This document shows, one piece after another, positions 33,805 through 42,604 of a DNA stretch of 64,000 bases. The position numbers were made by a program, and so were the translations under genes. The DNA comes from UBA2160 sp964588665 (lineage in GTDB: Bacteria; Chloroflexota; Dehalococcoidia; Lucifugimonadales; UBA1123), in NCBI GenBank assembly GCA_964588665.1, contig CAZPQQ010000010.1:1-64000 (forward strand). Reading direction: 5' to 3'. Under the pieces are notes generated by a model. The model was not told the DNA's origin. It saw only the letters and a list, made by a program, of their open reading frames with translations, and ran no database searches. Positions within the stretch are counted from its first letter, which is position 1. Every line of letters starts with the position of its first letter.

Positions 33805-35610
33805 TTGAGCGTTATCGACGACATAAAAGCCCGGCTCGACATCGTCGAAGTCGTGTCGTCCTACACAACCCTTCAGAAATCCGGACGGGGCTTCAAGGCC
33901 GTCTGCCCTTTCCACACCGAGAAGACCCCCTCTTTCGTCGTGACGCCGGAGCGCCAAAGCTGGCGATGCTTCGGCGCGTGCGCGACGGGCGGCGACGTCT
34001 TCTCGTTCGTCATGCAGGCGGAGAAGCTCGAATTTCGTGACGCGCTGCAGCAACTTGCCCAGAAGACGGGCGTTGAGTTGCGGCAGCGCAATGTCGAACA
34101 AGAGGACGCGTTGCACCGCGTCAACCGCACAACCGCCAACTTCTACCAGCAGGTCCTCGCGTCCGATGCAGGCCAAACCGGCCGTGACTATCTTGAGCGG
34201 CGCGGCGTTTCGCGGCAAGCGATCGAAAAGTTCATGCTTGGGCTCAGTCCGAACTCCAGGACCGAACTCAAGAGCTACCTCCAGACACACGACGTAGACA
34301 TCGAAGACGCCGTCGCCGCGGGCGTCATAGGCCGAAGCGAAGACGATGGCAGCACTTGGGACTTCTTCCGAAATCGGTTGATGTTCCCGATCTTCGACAG
34401 ACGGGGAAACGTCGCCGGTTTCGGCGCGAGGGCGTTGGACGACTCGATGCCCAAATACATCAACACGGCCAGAACGCCGGTGTTCGACAAGCGTGCAACC
34501 CTCTACGCGCTGAACTTTGCCGTCGACACGATCCGGCAAGACCGAACGGCCGTAATCGTCGAGGGGTACATGGACGCCATCGCGGCCCATGAGCACGGCT
34601 ACACCAACGTCATCGCCTCCATGGGCACGGCCTTGACCGAGCAACAGGTCTCGATGCTGCGGTCGTCCGCCGACAGTTTCGTACTCGCCTTGGACCCAGA
34701 CGTCGCCGGCCAGGAGGCGACGCTGCGCAGCCTCGAGTCCTCGTGGCACGTAATACAGAGCGGCGCCGCCCAACAGCGACAGAGATCGCACAGCGCCCTC
34801 GCTCAGGTGCGAAGCGTGGACCTCAAGGTTGCAGCTCTACCCGCCGGAAAGGATCCCGACGCCTTGATCCGCGAGGACCCCGCCAAATGGGAGCGCACAG
34901 TCGAGGAAGCGTCGCCGCTGCTCGACTTCATCATCCCAGCCGCGGCAGGCAGATTCGATCTGACGGCCGAGGGCGCCCGCGCGCAGGTCGTAGACCTGGT
35001 GTGGCCTCTGATCCTCTCGCTCGACGAACTCGACCAAGATCACTACATCCAGGTTCTCGCTGACGCGATCGGCGTTACCCACGCCGCGCTGACGGCAAGC
35101 GCTGGCAGGCGCAGGGTCGCCACGCGAGACAGGCGCCGGACACCGAGCGAACCCGTATCCGAGATCAGCGAGTCGGCTCTCGACCCTCAACGAAGCGACG
35201 TGCTGGAGGACACCGCGCTCGCTTTGATGATCAGCAGACTGGACCTGAGATTGAAGGCTGCTAAGTTCAAATCAGTGTATTTGCGAAAGACGGAGAACCG
35301 AGAAGTGTTTACGAATTGGATGGAGTGCGCTAAGATGGAAGACCTCTGGGACTCTTTAGACGAGACACTTCATCCACATCTCACTCACCTCACCAATTTC
35401 AAACTCCCGTCAGCCGATCCCCGGCTTGACGAAAGCGGACTCGACGAGATGTTAAGACGTCTGGAACGCCGGCATGTGCTTGAGCAACAGGAGTTGCTCG
35501 CCGCCACCGAAAACCCAGATCAGCCGCCATCCAAAGATATTGAAGACCAATTCATCGTCCTGAACACCCGGATACGTGAGTTGGAATCCATGCCCACGGG
35601 CCACAAGTAG
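33805..35610 (+). CDS. dnaG: DNA primase
   Basis: A 601-residue bacterial primase that makes RNA primers for the replisome. The N-terminal CHC2 zinc finger uses Cys34 and His37 (CPFH), Cys55 and Cys59 (CFGACATGGD), so the second pair is CxxxC rather than CxxC. The catalytic TOPRIM domain begins about residue 247 (AVIVEGYMDAIAAHEHGYTN), with LALDPDVAG later. The C-terminal helicase-binding part is poorly conserved but of normal size. The start is TTG with CAGAGG upstream. It lies between dgt and rpoD, all in one direction. Confidence 0.97.
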   Translation: MSVIDDIKARLDIVEVVSSYTTLQKSGRGFKAVCPFHTEKTPSFVVTPERQSWRCFGACATGGDVFSFVMQAEKLEFRDALQQLAQKTGVELRQRNVEQEDALHRVNRTTANFYQQVLASDAGQTGRDYLERRGVSRQAIEKFMLGLSPNSRTELKSYLQTHDVDIEDAVAAGVIGRSEDDGSTWDFFRNRLMFPIFDRRGNVAGFGARALDDSMPKYINTARTPVFDKRATLYALNFAVDTIRQDRTAVIVEGYMDAIAAHEHGYTNVIASMGTALTEQQVSMLRSSADSFVLALDPDVAGQEATLRSLESSWHVIQSGAAQQRQRSHSALAQVRSVDLKVAALPAGKDPDALIREDPAKWERTVEEASPLLDFIIPAAAGRFDLTAEGARAQVVDLVWPLILSLDELDQDHYIQVLADAIGVTHAALTASAGRRRVATRDRRRTPSEPVSEISESALDPQRSDVLEDTALALMISRLDLRLKAAKFKSVYLRKTENREVFTNWMECAKMEDLWDSLDETLHPHLTHLTNFKLPSADPRLDESGLDEMLRRLERRHVLEQQELLAATENPDQPPSKDIEDQFIVLNTRIRELESMPTGHK

Positions 35611-35696
35611 TACAACCGGATAGTGCGCAACCATCTCTAGCGCACTCGATTTGCAGGGGCGGTGTCGGACGCCGATTAGCAAACGGGGTTGAGTGT

Positions 35697-37223
35697 ATGA
35701 CTAGAAGCGATGCAGACGGCAATGGCGATATGATTCGGGGCCTCATGACGGAAACGTCATCCACGGCAGACCTTATTCAAACCACCCGGTCCAGGGAAGA
35801 CGGATACAGAAACGTCGATGCGGAGGACGGCAACATTGCGGCGCTGAACTCAGCGTACAGGCCTGGCAAAGGAGCGCCGACTAAGACTCGCACCAAAACC
35901 GCCAAGGCCGGAACCGCGATCGAGCAGGACATCAGCAGCGCTGAGATCATCGACGACCCGGTGCGCATGTATCTGCGAGAGATCGGCCGCGTCAACCTGC
36001 TCAAAGCAGCCGAAGAACGCATCTTGGCGCGCCAATTCGAAGAAGGCCGCTACATCACGAAGGTCAGCGCGGAGAACTGCTCCCCAGAAGGCAGGGCTCC
36101 CAGATCCTGGGTTGTCATAACGCAATTCCTGATCGGCGTCTCAGAGTTGGAGATGCTCGCCTACGCGGTGGCCAGATACAAAGGCGTGCCGTTCGACGGA
36201 AGCCTGTCCCAGCTCATGATGTCGCTGGAAATGCGCCATGTTCTCGACGGTGAACTCCCCGAGGAGATGCTCAACTTCCTAGCCGAGATGGTCAACACGG
36301 AGCCGGACCAGGTGAAAGCGGACGTTCAGAAGCTTTCGCTGGACAGCCGCCTCCTCCCCCATCAGGTCCTAGACGCTCTCGGATGCGAACCGCTTCTCTC
36401 CGAGCTTCCCGCCGTCATCGAGCAGGACCACTACGCCAACTGCATGGAATCCTACGAACTAGTCTTCCTTGGGCATGTGCAGGGAGTGAATGACCTGGCA
36501 GACCAAGCGCAGCAACATTTGGCTGAGGCCAACCTGAGGTTGGTGGTTAGCGTCGCGAAGAAGTACATCGGTCGCGGAATGTCGTTGCTCGACCTGATCC
36601 AAGAAGGCAACATCGGCTTGATCCGCGCCGTCGAAAAATTCGACTACCGCAAGGGCTACAAGTTCAGCACCTACGCCACCTGGTGGATACGACAAGCCAT
36701 CACCCGAGCGATCGCCGACCAGGCCCGCACCATCAGGATTCCGGTCCACATGGTCGAGACGATCAACAAGCTGCTCAGGGTCACTCGACGACTCGTGCAA
36801 GAGTACGGCCGCGAGCCCACCAGCGAAGAGATCGGCCTCGGGATGGACATCCCCGCCGAGAAGGTTCGCGAGATCCTCAAGATATCGCAGGAACCCGTTT
36901 CGCTCGAGACTCCCATCGGCGAAGAAGCCGACAGCCACCTTGGCGACTTCATCGAAGACGCAACGGCTTTGGCGCCCGCCGAAGCAGCGTCGTACCAGCT
37001 CCTGAAAGAACAGGTCGACGATGTGCTCTTCACGTTGAGCGACCGCGAAGCACAGGTGCTCCAGCTACGCTTCGGCCTCGAAGACGGCCGTGCCAGGACA
37101 CTCGAAGAGGTCGGGCGCGACTTTGGAGTCACCAGAGAGCGCATCCGCCAGATCGAAGCCAAGGCCCTCAGGAAGCTGCGCCATCCGAGCCGATCCAAGA
37201 AGCTCCGCGACTTCCTGGAGTAG
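35697..37223 (+). CDS. rpoD: RNA polymerase primary sigma factor
   Basis: A 508-residue sigma-70 family principal sigma factor. Region 1.2 is at about 86-120 (DPVRMYLREIGRVNLLKAAE). A non-conserved insertion of about 150 residues (about 121-270) precedes region 2 (AEANLRLVVSVAKKYIGRG, with the -10-binding YATWWIRQAITRAI). Regions 3 and 4 follow; region 4.2 is TLEEVGRDFGVTRERIRQIE, the -35-binding helix-turn-helix. Length and end (LRDFLE) are typical. It ends the dgt-dnaG-rpoD operon before a strong terminator. Confidence 0.97.
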   Translation: MTRSDADGNGDMIRGLMTETSSTADLIQTTRSREDGYRNVDAEDGNIAALNSAYRPGKGAPTKTRTKTAKAGTAIEQDISSAEIIDDPVRMYLREIGRVNLLKAAEERILARQFEEGRYITKVSAENCSPEGRAPRSWVVITQFLIGVSELEMLAYAVARYKGVPFDGSLSQLMMSLEMRHVLDGELPEEMLNFLAEMVNTEPDQVKADVQKLSLDSRLLPHQVLDALGCEPLLSELPAVIEQDHYANCMESYELVFLGHVQGVNDLADQAQQHLAEANLRLVVSVAKKYIGRGMSLLDLIQEGNIGLIRAVEKFDYRKGYKFSTYATWWIRQAITRAIADQARTIRIPVHMVETINKLLRVTRRLVQEYGREPTSEEIGLGMDIPAEKVREILKISQEPVSLETPIGEEADSHLGDFIEDATALAPAEAASYQLLKEQVDDVLFTLSDREAQVLQLRFGLEDGRARTLEEVGRDFGVTRERIRQIEAKALRKLRHPSRSKKLRDFLE

Positions 37224-37276
37224 CCGACAAGCGAAGCAAGGCGCCATACGCGTTGCTACAATCGAACAGACGCCGG

Positions 37277-37311
37277 GTCGGGCTCCCCTTACGGGAGCCC
37301 GACTCTGTTTT
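37277..37311 (+). terminator. rho-independent terminator after rpoD
   Basis: A perfect 11-bp stem GTCGGGCTCCC/GGGAGCCCGAC (37277-37287 with 37293-37303), loop CTTAC, followed by TCTGTTTT. About 54 bases after the rpoD stop. Confidence 0.92.
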
Positions 37312-37339
37312 GGGCGCCAAAGGTTCGTGACAAGCGATC

Positions 37340-38458
37340 ATGACATCGCCGAGAGACTCCAACCAAAAGGTAAGCGTCAAACCTCGAGCGCGGCCTATAG
37401 TCGCCGTCGTCAAGACGCGGCCCGAGACCGTGATCGACGACTACGCTCGGGCGATGGAGCTCGCGGACTTCGAAGACGCTCTCCCGAAAGACGTCTCGAC
37501 GCTGCTCAAAATCAACATTTCGTGGCAACACTACTACCCCGCGTGCTCCACTGCCCCATGGCAGCTCGACGGCGTCATCCAGGCGCTTGCGGCCAAGAGT
37601 TACGCGGATCTCACGCCGACGCATAACGGCACGGTGGTCGTGGACGCCCATGAGGGCGCGGCGGCCAACAAGCATCAGGCCGTCGAGCGAAAGCACCGGC
37701 TGACGCCCACCTTCCTCGAAGACGTGCGATGGGTCGACTACAAGCCCAAAGGCCCGCTGCTGGCGCTGGACAAGGTGTATCCCGACGGCATCCGGATTCC
37801 TGAGATGCTGATCGGAAAGAACATCGTCCATCTCCCCACGTTCAAGACCCACGTGTTCACGACGATGACCGGGGCTATGAAAAACGCCTTCGGGGGGTTG
37901 CTGAACTACCAGCGGCACTGGACTCACTCCGTCATACACGAGACCCTGGTGGATCTGCTCCGGATCCAGCAGGAGATACACCCGGGCATCTTCGCCGTCA
38001 CCGACGGGACGTTTGCAGGCGACGGCCCCGGCCCGAGGGCGATGCGGTGGCATGTGAAGAACACCATCTTGGCGGGCGCGGATCAGGTTGCGGTTGACGC
38101 TGTTGCGGCCAAGATCATGGGGTACGACCCGATGGACATAGGGTTCATCAGAATGGCGCATGAAGCTGGTTTAGGCTGCGGCGACGTCGACGGCATCGAC
38201 ATCGTGGGCGAAGACATTACCGAGCTAAACTGGCGATTCCAACAGGCGGGGAACACATTCGCCAGTCGTGGCCAGAAGCTGATCTACTGGGGACCTCTCA
38301 AGCCGCTCGAAAACCTGCTGCTGCGGTCGCCCATCACGCCATGGGCCTATCTGGCGTCGAACCTGTACCACAACCAGTACTGGCTGAGGTTCATCGGCAG
38401 TCGCAGGGTCAAGAAGGCGCTGGAAACAGATTGGGGCAGGTTGTTCCAGTCGTACTAA
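37340..38458 (+). CDS. DUF362-domain protein
   Basis: A 372-residue DUF362 protein. The DUF362 features are the LLKINIS beginning, the segment KNIVHLPTFKTHVFTTMTGAMKN with the conserved Lys-Thr-His, and AVTDGTFAGDGPGP plus AGADQVAVDAVAAKIMGYDP. Many DUF362 proteins carry C-terminal ferredoxin domains, but no Cys cluster is seen here, so it is the cofactor-less short type. Enzymatic role unknown. The first about 25 residues (with SPRDSNQKVSVKPR) are probably disordered. Confidence 0.88.
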   Translation: MTSPRDSNQKVSVKPRARPIVAVVKTRPETVIDDYARAMELADFEDALPKDVSTLLKINISWQHYYPACSTAPWQLDGVIQALAAKSYADLTPTHNGTVVVDAHEGAAANKHQAVERKHRLTPTFLEDVRWVDYKPKGPLLALDKVYPDGIRIPEMLIGKNIVHLPTFKTHVFTTMTGAMKNAFGGLLNYQRHWTHSVIHETLVDLLRIQQEIHPGIFAVTDGTFAGDGPGPRAMRWHVKNTILAGADQVAVDAVAAKIMGYDPMDIGFIRMAHEAGLGCGDVDGIDIVGEDITELNWRFQQAGNTFASRGQKLIYWGPLKPLENLLLRSPITPWAYLASNLYHNQYWLRFIGSRRVKKALETDWGRLFQSY

Positions 38459-38482
38459 GCGGGCGTCAGCCGGGTTAGGACG

Positions 38483-39667
38483 CTACCGCCGTTCGACCAA
38501 TACAACTGCCGTCTCGCCGATGCGGTTGTCGCGGATGTACTCGAGTTGAACCGTGTCGCCGACCGTGTAGCTCCACAAAAGTGTCAAGAAGCGAGTCATG
38601 TTCGGGGTGGGAATCCCGTCCAGCTTCGTGATGATGTCGCCCACGAGAAGCCCGGCTTCGTCGGCGGGTCCGCCTCGCCCCATCTGCGTAACCACTACCC
38701 CTTCGTTGACGATGAACCCGAACCGGCTGGCAACGGCCGGGGTGACGTCGGCGCCGTTGAGTCCGATCAACGGGCGTATGACCTTTCCGTGCTCGACAAG
38801 GCTGTCGATGATCGGAAGAGCGCTTTTGGAGCTGATAGCGAACCCGATGCCCTGAGCCTCTCTGAGCATCGCTGTGTTGATGCCGATCACGTCGCCTTCG
38901 AGATTCAACAGCGGCCCGCCGCTGTTGCCGTCGTTGATCGCCGCGTCGGTCTGAATCATGTCGTAGAGGTCGCCGCGCTCGGTCTTGACGGTCCTGCCTC
39001 GGGCGCTGATGATCCCAAGAGTCACCGTCGGGCCGCCGCGCAGCGCCAGCGCGTTGCCCACAGCCACGACCCAGTCGCCGACCCTGAGTTGCTCGGAGTC
39101 GCCGAACGACACCACAGGCAATTCGCCCACGGGATCGATCTTGATTACGGCAAGGTCGGTGACGATATCGCCGCCGACTATCCGGGCAAGATACGATTCG
39201 CCGCTGGGCAGGTTCACGCGGATGCCCCGTGCGTCCTGCACGACGTGGTAGTTCGTCACGATGTGGCCGTCGGAGCGGACCACCATCCCCGACCCGGCGC
39301 CCTGGTCCGTGATTTCGAAGAAGAGGCCCCGCGACACTGATTCCACCGAGATCGAAGCGACGGCAGGGTTGATCTCGCTGACGAGGTCCGAGATGGGCGG
39401 CAGCGACGCGATGTTCTGCGGCGATTGGATTGCGGAAGTCGGAGAGGCCAGTCCACCGTTGACCTCGACTGGGGGCGGCGGTACGGATACGACGGGGGTC
39501 GCGGTGGGCGTCGGCACCGGAGGAGGCGGCGCGTCTATCGGAACGAGGGTGGGAGCAGTGTCACCCCCGCCGCAACCGGCGACCAGAAACAGCGAGGTTA
39601 AGCCGGCGATTGCCAGGCCAAACCTCTTATGCCGACCCCGGCGCCGCCACAACCCTAAGCCTGACAC
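38483..39667 (-). CDS. HtrA/DegP-like lipoprotein serine protease with PDZ domain
   Basis: A 394-residue secreted protease. The N-terminal signal is basic (RRRGRHKR) then hydrophobic, with lipobox LVAGC (lipid-attached Cys32). A long Pro/Thr-rich linker (about 40-80) leads to a trypsin-like domain with catalytic His141 (VTNYHVVQ), Asp171 (DLAVIKID) and Ser249 (DGNSGGPLLN). One PDZ domain follows (about 295-390). It should degrade or hold misfolded envelope proteins at the membrane. The GTG start at 39667 overlaps the BrkB-like gene by 41 bases, in another frame. Its stop converges with DUF362. Confidence 0.93.
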   Translation of the reverse strand: MSGLGLWRRRGRHKRFGLAIAGLTSLFLVAGCGGGDTAPTLVPIDAPPPPVPTPTATPVVSVPPPPVEVNGGLASPTSAIQSPQNIASLPPISDLVSEINPAVASISVESVSRGLFFEITDQGAGSGMVVRSDGHIVTNYHVVQDARGIRVNLPSGESYLARIVGGDIVTDLAVIKIDPVGELPVVSFGDSEQLRVGDWVVAVGNALALRGGPTVTLGIISARGRTVKTERGDLYDMIQTDAAINDGNSGGPLLNLEGDVIGINTAMLREAQGIGFAISSKSALPIIDSLVEHGKVIRPLIGLNGADVTPAVASRFGFIVNEGVVVTQMGRGGPADEAGLLVGDIITKLDGIPTPNMTRFLTLLWSYTVGDTVQLEYIRDNRIGETAVVLVERR

Positions 39668-40538
39668 GCGATAGACCCGCCCATAGTAGCTTGATGCCCT
39701 GCGAATCGCGGCCGGATTGCGCCGCGTACTGAGTGTACCGGGAAGTTGCGAGGGCTCCGAATAGTAAAATGATAGACGACACGTATACCCAGGTCAACAG
39801 AGCCATGACCGCGCCCACCGATCCGTAGACCACGTTGTAGACCGGGAACGTGCTTATGTACCAGAGGAACCCCCACTTGGCGCCGTCAAATGCGATCGAG
39901 GCGATCAGAGCGCCCTCCCAGACGTCCTTAAGCCTGACGTTGGCGTTCGGCAGAAAACGATACAGGATCAAAAACGTCAGGAACGAGAGTATCGGAGAAG
40001 CGACCTGCGACACCAGCTTGAAAATGAGATCGAAGTCGGTCTCTGGGGCGATATAGACAACGATCTCCCGCATTGAACCGATTATCGGGGTAACGAAGAT
40101 CAGGATGATCATCAGCATCCCGGCCCCCAGCACCAACCCGAAGTCCATCAAGCGCTCTTTCAGGAAAGGTCTGGGTTTATTGATTCCCCACGCGGCGTTG
40201 ATGCCTTTGCGCATCGCGCCGAAGGCCGCCGACGATGCCCACAGCAGGCCCAGGATTGACGCTACACCGGTAATTGCTCTGGCGCTCGCGACACCGTGCA
40301 CGGTTTCGCCGATAAATGCGGCCGACACCGGTATGACCTCGCCGACCTGTCGAGCGAACTCGGTTTGCTCGACCTCCGGGCCCAGCAGGAAACCCCAGAT
40401 TGAGATGATGGCCAGAACCAAGGGGAACAGGGAAAACAGCGTGTAGAACGCCATGGCCGCCGCCATGTAAGGGCAGTTCTTGCCGAGGAAATCATTGACT
40501 GCGTCCGCGCAGAACAGCACGAGCCTAACGAAGTACAC
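39627..40538 (-). CDS. YihY/BrkB-family inner-membrane protein
   Basis: A 303-residue polytopic membrane protein of the YihY/BrkB (formerly ribonuclease BN-like) family. About six hydrophobic segments are seen, beginning with the family signature MAAAMAFYTLFSLFPLVLA, then GVASILGLLWASSAAFGAM, FGLVLGAGMLMIILIFVTP and ending AVMALLTWVYVSSIILLFGA. Function is not firmly known; such proteins are thought to act as envelope transporters or scramblases. GTG start at 40538 with AGGAG before it. It is transcribed just before the HtrA-like protease, with which it overlaps, suggesting an envelope-stress unit. Confidence 0.92.
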   Translation of the reverse strand: MYFVRLVLFCADAVNDFLGKNCPYMAAAMAFYTLFSLFPLVLAIISIWGFLLGPEVEQTEFARQVGEVIPVSAAFIGETVHGVASARAITGVASILGLLWASSAAFGAMRKGINAAWGINKPRPFLKERLMDFGLVLGAGMLMIILIFVTPIIGSMREIVVYIAPETDFDLIFKLVSQVASPILSFLTFLILYRFLPNANVRLKDVWEGALIASIAFDGAKWGFLWYISTFPVYNVVYGSVGAVMALLTWVYVSSIILLFGALATSRYTQYAAQSGRDSQGIKLLWAGLSRVRLRVVAAPGSA

Positions 40539-40693
40539 CCAGACGCTCCTGACCGACCATTTAGCCGCGTTCTTCCAAGATCACGCATGATGCTACTGAT
40601 CTGGCAGGCACAGTGTCAAGCAAGCGCAGGTTCAGATATCCTCCCATGCTTCAACGACGGCGACCATGTTCCTCTTAGGCAGGCGTGTGGCGT

Positions 40694-41557
40694 TCACGTG
40701 GCGAAGAAATCTCGGACGATCCCGACCGTCGCGTCCAGGTCTTCTTGGTGCAGCATGTGGCCTACGTTTGGCACCTCAGCCACGGAGCCGTTCCCGTCGG
40801 GAATGATCTCAGCCATCTTTTCGGCCTGAGCCAGATCCAATACGGTGCTGACTCCGCCTCTCAAGACCAGCGTCTTGCACGAAATCTTCTCGACGCAGTC
40901 CCAGAGCATCGGTCCCTCTTTGAGCGCCGTGCGTCCGTTCAGCCAGCGAATCTCCGGATCGGTCTTCGGCACCAGTATTCCGTCCCAGTTGGTCCGGTAC
41001 GTGTGCTTCACTTTGCTCCAAAGTTCGTCGTCGGAGGCGGTTTCGTCTTCCTGCCGGTGCCAGTCGAAAGCCATCTGTGGCGAGAAGAATCCTCTCGGCC
41101 TCTCTCGCTGGCCCCCCTGCAACCTTTGTGCGGCAGTGTCTTTGCCGGCGGGCGACGGGTCGGGCATCGGTCCGTAGTCGCCGAGAACCAGGTGGTCCAC
41201 CAGGTTGCCGAAGTACGCCCCCACGGCGATCCCGATACGCGATCCTTGCGAGTGGCCGTAGTAGTCCAGCGGAAACAGGCCGGTCGCCAGAGCGAACTGC
41301 CCCACGTCGGCCGCGTACGACTGAGTCGAGTATCCTTCTCTGCTCCAGTCGCTGTCGCCGCATCCTCGTTCGTCCATCGCGACGACGTGCCACTCGTCAG
41401 ACATCCGAGGAGCGAATTCGTCGAACTGGTGCGCGTTGCCGCCGATGCCGTGCATCAGCAGAAGCGGTTTTTTGGTGCGGTCCCCTCCCCAATCGAGGTA
41501 ATGGATGTCCAAGCCGTTGATGTGTACCCATTTGTCTTCAGGATAGACGCCTGCCAT
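40694..41557 (-). CDS. alpha/beta-hydrolase
   Basis: A 287-residue alpha/beta-hydrolase fold protein. The oxyanion-hole region LLLMHGIGGNAHQFDEF and the nucleophile elbow YYGHSQGSRIG (catalytic Ser in GxSxG form GHSQG) are clear. Asp probably lies near LRGGVSTVLD, and the base His in EVPNVGHMLHQED. Hydrolytic target unknown (ester, epoxide or haloalkane). Codon use is normal. It is a separate unit, 155 bp before the BrkB-like gene on the same strand. Confidence 0.9.
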   Translation of the reverse strand: MAGVYPEDKWVHINGLDIHYLDWGGDRTKKPLLLMHGIGGNAHQFDEFAPRMSDEWHVVAMDERGCGDSDWSREGYSTQSYAADVGQFALATGLFPLDYYGHSQGSRIGIAVGAYFGNLVDHLVLGDYGPMPDPSPAGKDTAAQRLQGGQRERPRGFFSPQMAFDWHRQEDETASDDELWSKVKHTYRTNWDGILVPKTDPEIRWLNGRTALKEGPMLWDCVEKISCKTLVLRGGVSTVLDLAQAEKMAEIIPDGNGSVAEVPNVGHMLHQEDLDATVGIVRDFFAT

Positions 41558-41674
41558 TGTTGAAACCTGCCTTCCTGTTGTCGAGCTCGTCGCGTTGAGT
41601 CGGATCGGTCAGATGGTAGCACAACATGACGGCGCGTACGCCCTCGTCAATCATCGACAGCCGTCGAAGCGAAA

Positions 41675-42604
41675 TTACGGCCCGCCGGGCTGACGGATTG
41701 CGGCGAAAAGATACGTGGTCGCGTAGCTGCGAAACGGCGACCAGCGTTGTGAATACTCCAGCGCCTCGTCGGGGGTCATGCGTTGGCCGTCTCCGGCAAG
41801 CTTACCCATCGCCCGCTGCAGGGCAAGGTCGCCATGGGGGAAGCCGTCCGGCTTGCCTAGCGCCTGAATCAGCAACCAGTTGGCAGTCCACGCTCCGACG
41901 CCTCGCAAAGCGATAAGCGACCCGGTCGCCTCAGACGCGGGGACGTTCTTGAGCGCTTCCAGATCGAGACCGCCCGAGGCGACGGTCTGGGCGATTTCTA
42001 TGACGTAAGTCGCTTTTCGTTCGCTGAGCTTGATCGCGCGCAGCGACTCAACGCTGGCAGCGGCGATGGCCTCGGGCAGCGGGAACGCCGTGTATGCCGT
42101 GCCGTCGACAGTTCCGGTCGCGCCGAACGCGTCAACCAGCCCGTCTCGAAGCACCCGAGCGGCTTGGCTGCTTATCTGCTGACTGAGGATCGACTTGACC
42201 AATCCCTCGAACACGGTCGCCGTCCGCGGGATGTGAAGCCCTCGAAAGTCACGGATCATCGGGGAGAGCACGGCATCGGCTTCAGCCATCTGGTAGAAAG
42301 GACCGAGGTCGTCATAGACCCCGAGGAGTTCTCGGGCGATTGCGTGCACCCGAGGCGTGTCAGCCCGACCAGTCGTCGTGACAGAGACTTCGAGTTCGGG
42401 CGCGTCGATGGCGCCTGTGGATTCGATCCGGACCAGCGCCGGTGCTTCGCCGTAATCGAGGAGTTTGCTGTAAACCCCGGACTCGTACACGTCGGCGGCG
42501 TGCCGCTTCAATCCGCGTGTGGCGAAGCTCGCCGTCAGGTCGAAATCGAACGGCGCGACGGGTGTGTGCCTCTCGATGGAGATGCTTTGGGCGTCGTCAA
42601 TCAT
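41675..42604 (-). CDS. AlkA-like DNA-3-methyladenine glycosylase (HhH-GPD)
   Basis: A 309-residue HhH-GPD base-excision DNA glycosylase. The domain boundary shows KSILSQQISSQAARVLRDGL, typical of AlkA. The helix-hairpin-helix is LIALRGVGAWTANWLLIQAL, with the catalytic Asp following in PHGDLALQRAMGKL. The N-terminal half is the AlkA N domain. It removes alkylated purines such as 3-methyladenine. The start overlaps the stop of the MFS gene by 8 bases, so the two are co-translated with the B3/4-domain gene (order B3/4, MFS, glycosylase). Confidence 0.92.
   Translation of the reverse strand: MIDDAQSISIERHTPVAPFDFDLTASFATRGLKRHAADVYESGVYSKLLDYGEAPALVRIESTGAIDAPELEVSVTTTGRADTPRVHAIARELLGVYDDLGPFYQMAEADAVLSPMIRDFRGLHIPRTATVFEGLVKSILSQQISSQAARVLRDGLVDAFGATGTVDGTAYTAFPLPEAIAAASVESLRAIKLSERKATYVIEIAQTVASGGLDLEALKNVPASEATGSLIALRGVGAWTANWLLIQALGKPDGFPHGDLALQRAMGKLAGDGQRMTPDEALEYSQRWSPFRSYATTYLFAAIRQPGGP

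Noticed and set aside
32725..34791. Very long open frame (688 residues) on the minus strand across dgt and dnaG
   Set aside because: It runs antisense to two clearly identified genes, has no recognisable domain and is explained by high GC content.
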